The position numbers and the translations under genes are program-made. A DNA stretch of 64,000 bases from Onthophagus taurus (lineage: Eukaryota; Arthropoda; Insecta; Coleoptera; Scarabaeidae): assembly GCF_036711975.1 (NCBI RefSeq), contig NC_091968.1, positions 3,472,001-3,536,000 of the forward strand, given 5' to 3'. This document shows positions 43,401 to 53,239 of this stretch, piece after piece. The notes under the pieces were generated by a model, which was given only the letters and a program-made list of their open reading frames with translations, searched no databases and was not told the DNA's origin. The stretch's first letter is position 1. The number at the start of each line of letters is the position of its first letter.

Positions 43401-46400
43401 TTTCTGATTATTGTATAAAATTTAAATTTGTTCACTTTTTCAAAATTTTTCAACATTTCAAAACGGTTTTTAAAATGATTACATCTGTTAGCTTCGCCTA
43501 TTGACATTTTCGGCTACGGATGGAGTTGTAAACTTCGAAACCGGTCCCGATTAAAATATTTACGCAAGTGCAAAGTTAACTTATTTTGTTTTATTTAATT
43601 CTATATTAGAATATAGATTCACTACATCGAAAGAAATCAAATATCTATTTGTAAGATCTATGTTTTTAACTTCTTTTATCAATTGGTTAGTATTCGATAT
43701 AGAGTATGTAGGTTTGAAGTTTAATTCTTTGAAAATATTTGACATGAAATTTGCGAGTTTATATGTTGGGGAATTATTACATGAAGTTATGGGCATATTT
43801 TGTTTGTGTAGTTTTGGTGTTTTCTGGCGTAGTCGGTACTTCGCGATAAACATTATCCTTAAGGACGCCCCACAAAAAAAAATAAAGAGGTGTTAAATCA
43901 GGTGATCTGACAGGCCAGGAAATTGGACCTCCCCTTCCAATCCATCGCCCAGCATAATCACGATCTAAAGCTTCACGTGCAATATGTAAAAGATGTAAAT
44001 ATGTCAAAAAAAAACCTAAAAAATATGTAAAAGATTCTTCCGTAGTTACAGTTGCTCGCCGAGTTCTTTTTCTTGATTCCACATTTCCAGTGTTAGTGAA
44101 ATCATTCACAACTGTGCAAAAGGTACTTCTCGAAGGCGTATTTCGATCAGGAAAACGTTCTCGATACAAATTTATACTATCAGCAACTTTTCTGTCACTT
44201 TCTTCATAAATAAAAATCATTTCGACTTTTTCTGCCACACTTAGAGTATCCATAGTTTAATGACTTACAATTAGTTTAAACACTTTGCCTTAATGTAAAA
44301 CGATGCCGATGGAATGAATTCAGAATTTGTTGCCAAGTAGTTTTTATGCAAAATTAGTTTAACCTGTTACATTTTAAAACAATTCAACCAATTAAGTCTC
44401 TGAAAGCGATATTCCGAAAATGCCGACATCAGCAGTTCCACGACCTCTTGTTTTTTATGCGTTAGATCTCTTTCCAAAGGTATTTCCGACGAGCCAGTTC
44501 ACCTGATGTACCTCTCCTGGATTTCTTTTGTTGAGCATTATTAAATAGTATTCTAAGAATTAAGAACTAAAGACAATGTATCGAAGCGGGTAGGAAAATG
44601 TTTAAAATAATAATAATAATAGTTTATTCTTCAACAATACATATATATATACAAAAACTGTATTAATTATAATTAAATTTTAAAAAACAAAAGAAACATA
44701 ATAATAATTAATGTTGAAGAATCATAAGGTCGCGAATACAGTGCCATGGCCAAAAGACCACTACTGTTCTTTCACCGCAACCTTAAATTAAAGAAGCTAT
44801 CAAAACAGGTCAGAAAATGCCTAAAAAGAACTTAAACCTAAGATTCCGTATTGTTCCTAAATTATGGATCTTAAAGAATCAAAATTTGAACCTAATGCTA
44901 TCAAATAACATAACATAAATTTAATAAATTTAATAACCTTCCGAGGTGTTCCTGAATGTTAAAATCACTGCATGTTGAAAAGGTAATTAAACAGCAAACA
45001 TACTTTTATATAATCTGGGATAGAGTTGTATAGAGAATATACACTGTAGGTAAAGGATCGCTCAAAAAGGATGGTCTTATGCTTAGGAGGATTTATAACA
45101 TTTCTACTTCTAATATTGACACTATGCAAGTCACCTCTAAAATAATCTTTCTAGCTAAGTAAGGTAGATTGCGACCAACAATCATGTTATGATAAAGTAG
45201 AAGTGACAGCATTTTAATATGAAACCTCGTATTAAGCCATCCAAGATCCTTCAATTTATAAGCTATATGGTCATATTTTCTTATGCCGAAAATGTACCGC
45301 ATACAAGCATTGCAGCATACAATTCTGACATGTTAGCAACGTCGAGACAAGGACCGAAGACTGGAGCACAATAATTAAAAATGAACAGTACAGTGTTTTC
45401 ACACAAAATTGTCTTAAGCCTGATGCTGAAAACATTCCTAAAAGGATACAAAACCTTCAGGTTTAGAAAACTCAAACCTATAAGTCTTGAAATATGCTGC
45501 CGATAATGAAATGTATTATCAATAATAAGACCCAAATTCTTCTCCTGTAGTGATATAGGAATCACATTATTGGCAATAATGATTTTAACCAGCGGTAGTA
45601 GTTGCTGAACGTGTTTCTCATTTCCAAACAAAAGAACAGCACACTTTGCCGTATTCAAAAACAAAAAATGTTCACGAGCATAAACTGACAGTCTCTGAAG
45701 ATCGCAATTAATTTTATTTACAGCATTTTCATAATCATTAAATGGAAAATCATAGTATAGTTGAGTGTCATCCGCATACATGTGGACATAACAATATTTG
45801 AAACAATTATGCAACAAGGATGTATAAATGGTAAACAGCATATATTGATCCCTATGGAACACCTTTATTAACATGTAATGGATTAGAGATCGAACCACCC
45901 AATTTGACACATTGATGCCTATTACTTAAATAAGATTTAATTAAGTCCAGGAAAGATTGATGACACCTAATTGAATCAAATGCCTTGGTAAAATCTAATA
46001 AGACCAAAATACCACAATCAGACCGATCCCTAATTCTAAGCAAATCATCTGTTGTATTCAAAAGAGCCGTAGTACAACTACGCCCAGGTACAAAACCTGA
46101 CTGACACTCAGGTAAAATGCTGTAATGTACTAAATGTTCTCTTAATTTAACGTTAATTATTTTTTCCAAAATCTTGCTAAAAGCAGGCAATATACTAATA
46201 GGACGAATATCACTATATGTTACAGGCGCATCTTTTTTAGGCAAAGGGATTACATACGCCATTTTCAAAAAGAAGGAAAATATTTCTCCTCGATACAACA
46301 ATTGAGTATATGACATATGTATGGTAAAGTAAGCAGAAGTGTAAGTTTTAACATATTAAAAGGATGCAGAATGAATGTTATCGTATTGACTATCTGGAAC

Positions 46401-49400
46401 ATTATATACAAATGCTGAGTTTATTTCATTTACGTTTCTTAAATGAACTGGAAGGCTATTGTTTTTTATTCGCAATATACGACAGTCCCTAACACATGCC
46501 AAATTCTTTTTTGATTAGAGTATTTGTGTAAATGCTCAAAATATGCTTTCCTTTCAGCATCAATAGTAAAATTAGTATAATTTCTCAATTGTTTATAACA
46601 TTTCCAATGAGACATTTGCTTGCTACGTTTATATTTTTTTTAGCTTTATCTCTCAAATTTTGTAACAACTTAATATTATCCGTTATCCAAGGTTTCCTAG
46701 GTTTCGAAATTCTAACTGTCCTCACTGAAGCATGAGTGTCAAACAAATTCATAATTGATCATTAAAAAACATTAATTTATCATCAATGGACATTGCAAAA
46801 ATAACCTGAAATGGTATCAAGCTTAATTCAGCAACGAAGGAATCATAATTGAATGAGTTGAAGTCTCTGTATGTGTAAGAAAACGAAGATGGTTTAAGCA
46901 TTACCTAGCTAAATCGATAAATTCATGATCAGAGATCTCAGGATGGAGAACCCCAGATTCCAATACTATAGAAGAATCAGACACCACAATAACATCATAA
47001 ATTTCGAAACAACTCTTCCTCATACCTAGTTTTTCCGAACACATGTTAATTACTGTTGCATCCGTGTCTTTCCGATTTACTTATAAGTTAATCAAGTTGA
47101 ATCTAATTAATAATAATTAATCTATCTTAATCTAAATTGAATCTAAGTTATCATTCCGAGTATACTGTTCTAAGTCATCCAACTTCAGCATAGCTTCATC
47201 TAACTTTTCATTCAACGTAAAAATCTCTCGAGATAATCGCTTGTCTCACGTTAAATGGATCACCCGGTATATATGATTGTATATGCGTTGAGTTATAATC
47301 ATGTGTAAAGACTACAATTGTTAACAGTTTAGAGGACACGAAATGAGTAAGGAATGAACCGTAGAAACTGTATTATTCTAAGTGTTCTATGTCAAATTTC
47401 CAAAGAATCCACCCTAAATCAATAAATATGTTGTTACAATGTATTAATCTAATAATTAAGCACAGTTAGTTATAAATAACCAAAATAATTTAAAAAAAAT
47501 GTTATAGAAACGAAATATGTGAATCAAATAAAACAATATGCCCAACATGCACGGATAAACATTGCGGATATACAACATTGAGCGATTATTGTTCTGTAGC
47601 AAAAACAGTTTATTATTTGGATAATAACTACACAGTGGTTTTGGCTCTTTTTATGACATTGTGGGGTCTGTTCCCTTTTCATAATTAAAATGTTCTTAAT
47701 ATAGAACATTAATCGTATTATATTGTCTTTCTAGCTTCGCTATTTGTGAAATTGTGGAATCGCGCAGAATGTATTTGGCAGTATAAATGGAATTTAAACA
47801 GTTGTGTACCACAAATTGATGAAATGTAAAAAAAATTAAGTTATTCGTTGATGTTGTTTTAATGTTTATTAATTTTTTTAGGGCTAATTATAAAGTTCGC
47901 GTTCGAGCGTATACAAAATACAATAAGTACACTCAAACTGAAGAGCATTACACGCCTTTTAAGATGAGATTTCCTAGAATAGTTGAATCGCTTATCACTG
48001 TTACAGCTTTTGTAATTATTGCAGAAAATTCAACCGATTTATTTCTAACTTAACACTAACCTGAAATAATTATTCTTAGGTGCTTCTTCTGGGTATTACA
48101 ACAGCGTTAATATTACTTTCGGAACATCTAATCATGTATTATTTGTTAAAATACCAAGTTACAGCGGCGGTGGATCACCTGCTCTTTATAATGAGAGTTT
48201 ATAATTGTTTCTGTACCATTATTCTTATAAAAACTTACAGCCCGGTAATTTATTTAGCCTTCAAGTTAACTTTATTTCAAGAACTATTTTGTTTTTTTAT
48301 CAGCTTATAAATCGTGTATGTAAATATTTGACCGATCGAGAAATTCATAGAACCCAAAACAATTACCTCACTGCGTACATTTTCAAAAGTTACGTTCTGA
48401 ACTTTTTCAACTCTTATCTAATGTCGTTTTACAATTCTTTTATCAAAGAATCTATGTTTACAAATCCAGGAGATTACGTGATTTATAATAGATTGTACGG
48501 CATTGGTGCAGCTCTTTGCCCACCGGGAATGGGTTGTTATCTTGGTCTATTTATGAGCATCTCTTTTAACATTATGAAAGAATATATTTTGTTGTTTTTC
48601 TTGAATGGTTATCTCATGTCGTAAGTGTCCCTTACTTTTCTTACTTAATATTTTTTAATTTAATTTTTATTCCTATTATAGAAGCTTAATCGAAGGTTTT
48701 AAAAATTTACATAGACGTATACTTGAACAATTAACGTTAAGACGAGGTATTGTGAAGGTCGATATACCCCAATGGGAAGAAGAATACGCATTGAAACCGA
48801 TAAGTTCAACTTATTTCTGTGACGCTTTTGTGGATCTTGGTAACACTATACATATAATACATATGTGGATAAACCATTAAATAAAAATCCATATCTTTTT
48901 AGTAATCGAGTATGGGCTATTCGTTTTTTATAGTGCAGCAGTTCCGATACTTCCTCTTCTTGTATTAATGAATAATATCGCCGAAATAAGAATAACCTCT
49001 CGAACACTTCTTCTAAAATCAAGAAGAAACATACCAAAACGTGTCACCAGTTTAGGAGCATGGAAAACAATTTTTATTATTGTAACAAGATTATGTTATC
49101 TTATTAGTGTAAGCAGACTCCCCAGAAAAAGACTGTTTTTCTATAATCAGCCGTATCTATATTTAGTTAAATACACCGTGTTTCCAAAATCCTAAATATT
49201 TGAAACCATAGTGTAGGGTTTTTCTGACTAATAGATATCGGAGCACTTTAACGATTATGATAGATGCCAGTGGAATAAAACATGCTCAACCATCTCGACT
49301 TCCTCCGCACATAGTCGGCATTCAACATCGTCGGTTAAACCCAACAAGTTGAGGTGTGCTTTTAATCGGCAATGCCCAGTAACGACACCCATTAGAACTT

Positions 49401-52400
49401 TTATGCTGCTACGAGCAAGTCCTAAAAAGTTCCCGGGTTTGACAGTGACGATGTTAATAAACACCTTAGCATGACTCACTCCAGGAGAACTGGTCCACAG
49501 CAGGCGAAGTCTTTCTTCATCCCACAGTCCAATCCTATGTTTGGTCATCGCAACTGATACACCAACTGCTGGTTCTGGCCCCACAAATGCTTTAGCGCTG
49601 CCCTCTCGTGCTAGCTCATCTGGCGCTTTATTGTCAGCAACCCCAGAGTGACTTAGGAACCAGATCAGAGAAACTCTGTTATCACAACTCAGTGTATTTA
49701 ATGTTCTCTTAAAATCATTAACCAAAGCTGAAAGAAAATTCGTACTGTCATGTTCTTCACCCCTCTCTCAAGAACGATTTTAGCACCCATGTCAATAGCA
49801 AATACTTCCGCCTGGAATACAGTACAGTACGTACCCAGGCTGTAAACTTGCTTAATTCGAGGTGTCTGGCAGTATACTCCTTCAAAATAATAAAATAAAA
49901 AATCTTAGAGACGATGAAAAAGTATTAAATTTTTATATTCTGTGCTACATATGTTTCGATTGAACTATACGATCTTCATCTGGCATGACTAGAGACAGAA
50001 TAAAATAAGTTTTTGTTAAGACATCACACAGTTAGAAAAATAAATTAAAATAAATTTATCGTCAAGATTGTCGATTGAAGAAACAAAGAAAATGTATAGT
50101 TAGAAGTTGATACGGTAAAAATCAGAAGGCTTGATATTAAACAAAGAAACAAATTAAAATTCCGGAAAAGATTACATGGTTACAATTATTCTTTGTTGTT
50201 ATGTTAATAGAATTAAAATACAACTTACATAGCGTTTAATTAAATAAAAAATATCACTAAACGAACATCTTAAAAATTAAATCAGACGAAGTTAAAATTG
50301 TAAAATTCAACTAAAAACTTTTTAATTTAACCGCATGGAAATGAACATAAAATAGATGTACGATTGACAAGACAGGACTGATTGTAAGTGGAATTTCAGG
50401 TGTTGGCGATGTTCATAAGCGCAAGCGCACGTGCAGGAATATAAACAGGTCAGGTGATAACAGAAAAATTAAGATGGAAAATTGTATGCAAAAACATAAA
50501 GGCACACAACACAGTACATATAATGGAACTAAAGAAAAACGTGGAAACATCTATTAATATTGAAATCGGCAATGTCGTTCTTAAGTATATTGTCATTGTT
50601 GTGTAGACCTATATTATATTCCTCATAAAGGTTCAATTCATTTGATTTCTTTAGACTTATAATCAGTTTGACATTTTGAAATTGTATTTTATATTTATGT
50701 TCTTGTATGTGTTCGATTTGATAGACGCCACTTGATTTCTCTTTTTTATGTTTGGCTTTCTTATTAATTAAAAAGTTACTAATTTTATTATTAGACACAA
50801 AAGCAGGGGGCAAATTAAATTGTTTTAAATTGTGGTTTAGTTTATTCTCCAAAATGAGGTGAAATGGAAGTATTAGCAATTTTAAGTTGCTTTTAATATT
50901 TGGATAAATGAGGTTGTTAATTCTAGAACTATGGACCTTATTATAGATATTTTGTAAAATATTAATAGAGTAAATGTTATTAATACTAATAGTAATTATC
51001 TTCTTGATTTCTACTTCTAGATCATTTTGATTCAAAGGGATGTTATAGATTCTGTTGAACATGAATCGAAAACTGGCATGGTTATGCTGTCTGGGGTTAT
51101 AAGAATTGTTGGCAATGACATTCTCAGCAAATGTAGCTTTCCTGAAGATGTTAAATTCAAGTTTTTGATCAGAAAGGTTCTTGGTAATGTTTAAGTCTAG
51201 AAAGTTAATCATATTATCCTTCTCCATTTCAATAGTGAATTCCAAGTTACTAATGTTATTAAAGATATTGTGTAATGCTATTAGATTGGCGGTATTACCT
51301 TTATAAACAATTAGTATATCATCAATATAGCGAGTATAAAAAATGATATCCTTTGTAAAAATCTTATATTTGTCAGAAAAAAGTATCTGTTCAAATTTCT
51401 TGACATATATATCTGCAAGGATCAAACATTTTAAAAAATCTATTATCAAACGTACTCTTGCTCCGACCCCTTCCGGCGTTTTTGATCCATCTGTGAATAT
51501 GCAAATATCTGCCTGAACAAGAAAATTTTCACTTTCGATCCAGGACTGCCACTCAGGCAGTACAATTTGGTATTGAGCATTAATCACTGATAGTGATCCC
51601 GCCAAATCTGACGGCATTAATAGCACAGTATCAGTGCTTATAATGTCTTCCGCAGCCCATTGGTAGGACATGTCGGAACAGTTTTGAGCATATTGCTTAA
51701 ATCTGTAAATGGTTGTTCTAGCTACTTTCTCTATATGCAAATGCAGAGGAGATAGACCAAGCAGACCCTCCATTGCTAGAGTTGGCGTTGTACTTATCGT
51801 ACCAGAGATTGACAATCCAGCTACTCGTTGAATTCGTGAAAACTTACTGATAACTGAAGTCTGTCAGACTTTCCTATACCAGGCTGCTGCTCCGCATGTG
51901 ATCATAGGTCTAACCACAGTCACATAGAGCCAGTACAGTCTTTCAGGGGTAGGACCCCAATTTTCCAGTCCACAAGGATAGTCTAGCTTTGTGCAAAACT
52001 CTCTGCAAATATCCATTCCATGATAAGGTTTTGTCTAGAATTACTCCTAGATATTTGACTTCCTTTGAGAAGGAATTTCTTCACCTTGGATAGTTAGGCG
52101 GATTAGTCCATCCAACTTTCGTGTCCTAGTGAAGGGCACAATAATTGTCTTTTGTGGGTTTATCGAGAGGTTTTCTCCCTTACACCAAGCGCAAATGGCA
52201 TCTAAGGTCACCTGGAGGATTTTAGATATCAACCACAAACTGGTTCCTTTGACCATAACGACAATGTCATCAGCGTAAGCCTGCATTTCTACGCCAACGG
52301 CTTCGACTATCGCAATCAGATCGTCAACCAGAAGGGACCAAAGCAGGAGAGATAGCATGGATGATATTATTATGTTTATGCTTTCATGATTTACTTGTTG

Positions 52401-53073
52401 TCACGCATCAATTTTAATGCATTCTTTTTAACGTTCCAAATCTGTTTATAAATAAAACGTCGCAATTTGATGATTTGAATCGAAACTCTTCCTGTTTATT
52501 TCATAGTAGTGTATTAAGTTTGATTTAAATCTATTTTTGTAGGCCGGAGTAGTATGCTTTACATCTACGTTGGTTCATCGATCGGTTTATTATTTCAATA
52601 ACGGCGAATCAATGAAGGGATTTATAAATGATACACTGACTGGTGACACATTTCATTTCCTTTTAATACGAATCGTTTATTTTATCGTACCTTTATTGTA
52701 GCATTTTTAGTCGAAGATTTCAGCGGCGAAGTGAAAGAAAATTTAGTAAAACAATTTCCAAACGTATCGGTATGTTACTTTAACGGAGCTAAAAACGATT
52801 TTGACGATGTCACACCATATCAAAAAGGTGACAAATTTTATCACCTTCTTGCAATGAAATTTGTAGCGGCCGTACTTTATATCGTAACATAAAAATAAGT
52901 TATGATGATATGGTATTAACAATTATCATTTTTAGCACGGCGTATATTTTCTTAATAGCATTGTAACTTTTTTTATTCCTAATGTACCATCTGTGGTAAC
53001 TGAAAGCGAAGCGTACGATGATATGCTGGCAAGAACTAAAGAAATGGAAAGGATAACTTCAGGCAAACGTTAA
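40445..53073 (+). CDS. Anoctamin (TMEM16) family protein, paralog 3
   Basis: About 820 residues. Exons: 40445-40836, 40888-41098, 41186-41400, 47508-47665, 47735-47825, 47882-48011, 48080-48244, 48304-48620, 48682-48839, 48903-49108, 52543-52642, 52702-52883, 52936-53073. The N-terminus is about 10 residues longer than in paralogs 2 and 4 (MATTSNPGTTDKASKAG). Motifs: PEVRPPADFILVQKTEISDA, TFTSAERITLISCVLERTK, EYWASWYKFYQLQPIHIIYK, CPTCTDKHCGYTTLSDYC, LFVKLWNRAE, CPPGMGCYLGLFMSISFNIM, NNIAEIRITSRTL. Ca2+-site positions: helix 6 F and G, helix 7 A and D, helix 8 E and T. In helix 2 the usual FLELW is FVKLW, with Glu replaced by Lys. Large introns 3 and 10 hold nested transposons, but the joined reading frame is intact. 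No canonical AATAAA was seen just after the stop. Confidence 0.92.
41837..44253 (-). pseudogene. Tc1/mariner-like (DUF4817-type) transposase, split by a Penelope insertion
   Basis: The 5' part at 43853-44253 starts MDTLSVAEKVEMIFIYEESD, continues RERFPDRNTPSRSTFCTVVN (helix-turn-helix) and, after a large internal deletion, WIGRGGPISWPVRSPDLTPL and YFFLWGVLKDNVYREVP (third catalytic block). The 3' part at 41837-41932 reads NLLRCKESFSRRVNKCIEVG and ends GEIFEHLL, the usual C-terminus of this insect family. The Penelope element lies between. The first catalytic residues fall in the deletion, so the protein is inactive. Confidence 0.85.
41936..43852 (-). mobile_element. Penelope-like element (rearranged)
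   Basis: Minus strand: PKLHKQNMPITSCNNSPTYK and YLISFDVVNLYSNIELN (RT start with FD) at 43581-43853. A block with its own ATG (MSIGEANRCNHFKNRFEMLK) at about 43380-43510 interrupts the RT. Then GMPLSGILADIFLDYFENHH, KWIRYVDDVFCIWEG (YVDD) and NFLYLKISYIENRLNFNIYR at 42982-43353, and SGVYQINCSECNNMYIGQTG with GRKLKNRIMEHKNK (GIY-YIG nuclease) at 42463-42756. The interrupting block looks like the 5' start of a second copy, so this may be a collapsed tandem pair. The 3' end is near 41940. Confidence 0.85.
44606..47160 (-). pseudogene. CR1/Daphne-type LINE, degenerate
   Basis: From the right: endonuclease end SGVLHPEISDHEFIDLA near 46910-46970; linker KPRKPWITDNIKLLQNL near 46690; RT IRPISILPAFSKILEKI, LPECQSGFVPGRSCTTALL and VLLDFTKAFDSI at 45852-46316; after a frameshift CYVHMYADDTQLYYDFPF (YADD) and QEKNLGLIIDNTFHYRQHIS at 45281-45910; C-terminal RYIFGIRKYDHIAYKLKDLG at about 45093-45302. 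The 3' tail is (ATT)n near 44606-44625. The 5' part of the endonuclease is missing. Confidence 0.85.
49880..51452 (-). mobile_element. 5'-truncated Penelope-like element inside RNase H, 5-bp TSD
   Basis: The direct repeat TACTC (+ strand) lies at 49875-49879 and 51453-51457. Deleting the element and one repeat restores the RNase H frame exactly (GARVYCQ). The 5' end starts inside RT (LILADIYVKKFEQ). RT C-terminal part FYTRYIDDILIVYKGN (YIDD), KDNMINFLDLNITKN and GVYQI are present. The GIY-YIG core after GVYQI is deleted. Confidence 0.93.
49940..49990 (-). ncRNA. Hammerhead-like motif of the third Penelope element
   Basis: Minus strand: ATGC, CAGATGA (CTGATGA with one change), stem II GATC to ATC, GAAA, CATATGTA, GCAC. 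It stands at the same 3' position as the two better motifs near 23.1 and 27.7 kb. The U4 change in the core probably weakens or abolishes cleavage. Confidence 0.55.
50529..51815 (-). CDS. Chimeric ORF: R1/LOA RNase H start fused to Penelope RT end
   Basis: A 428-codon open frame created by the insertion. About the first 120 residues come from the LINE (LAMEGLLGLSPLHLHIEKVA to IFTDGSKTPEGVGAR). The rest comes from the Penelope RT palm/thumb and linker (ILADIYVKKFEQ, FYTRYIDDILIVYKGN, YNPRQHNHASFRFMFNRIYN). The frame is open by chance of the junction. It lacks most catalytic parts of RNase H and RT, and no function is proposed. That it has no stop over 1.3 kb suggests a fairly recent insertion. 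Confidence 0.8.
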   Translation of the reverse strand: MSISGTISTTPTLAMEGLLGLSPLHLHIEKVARTTIYRFKQYAQNCSDMSYQWAAEDIISTDTVLLMPSDLAGSLSVINAQYQIVLPEWQSWIESENFLVQADICIFTDGSKTPEGVGARVRLIIDFLKCLILADIYVKKFEQILFSDKYKIFTKDIIFYTRYIDDILIVYKGNTANLIALHNIFNNISNLEFTIEMEKDNMINFLDLNITKNLSDQKLEFNIFRKATFAENVIANNSYNPRQHNHASFRFMFNRIYNIPLNQNDLEVEIKKIITISINNIYSINILQNIYNKVHSSRINNLIYPNIKSNLKLLILPFHLILENKLNHNLKQFNLPPAFVSNNKISNFLINKKAKHKKEKSSGVYQIEHIQEHKYKIQFQNVKLIISLKKSNELNLYEEYNIGLHNNDNILKNDIADFNINRCFHVFL

Positions 53074-53239
53074 AGTATTAACCAAATCAAAAATGAATGA
53101 GAATTTTAATTTTTATACAATTTAATTTATTGTTGTTTTATTAATTGTTTTACTTTTATTTTATTGTACACGATGTATTATATTATATTCGAAATCTTTT
53201 TTGATCTAAATATTTAATCTGTAAGTACGAAAGGTTTCA

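Larger units (their letters stand above)
41444..47267. mobile_element. DDE transposon with TIRs, filling intron 3 of paralog 3
   Basis: Left CAGGGTGGTCCATTTAACGT and right, complemented, CCGGGTGATCCATTTAACGT, continuing GAGACAAGCGATTATCTCGA on both sides. TA flanks. Its transposase is split by a Penelope element (about 41936-43852), and a LINE sits in its other half (about 44606-47160). Confidence 0.87.
49200..52370 (-). pseudogene. R1/LOA-type LINE (RT and RNase H), split by a Penelope element
   Basis: Minus strand from the right: VEMQAYADDIVVMVKG (RT active site), NPQKTIIVPFTRTRKLDGL, TPTLAMEGLLGLSPLHLHIE, then RNase H opening ADICIFTDGSKTPEGVGAR. After the insertion it resumes with VYCQTPRIKQVYSLGTYCTV, FQAEVFAIDMGAK, IWFLSHSGVADNKAPDELAR (RNase H end) and the cysteine motif CRLCAEEVEMVEHVLF. 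Such elements combine RT and RNase H. The 5' part is missing, and stops occur between 51816 and 52047. Confidence 0.85.

Noticed and set aside
43500-43555. Possible hammerhead with GGATGGAG and CGAAACCGGTCCC on the plus strand
   Set aside because: The CTGATGA core is altered and the orientation is opposite to the coding strand of the element; not convincing.
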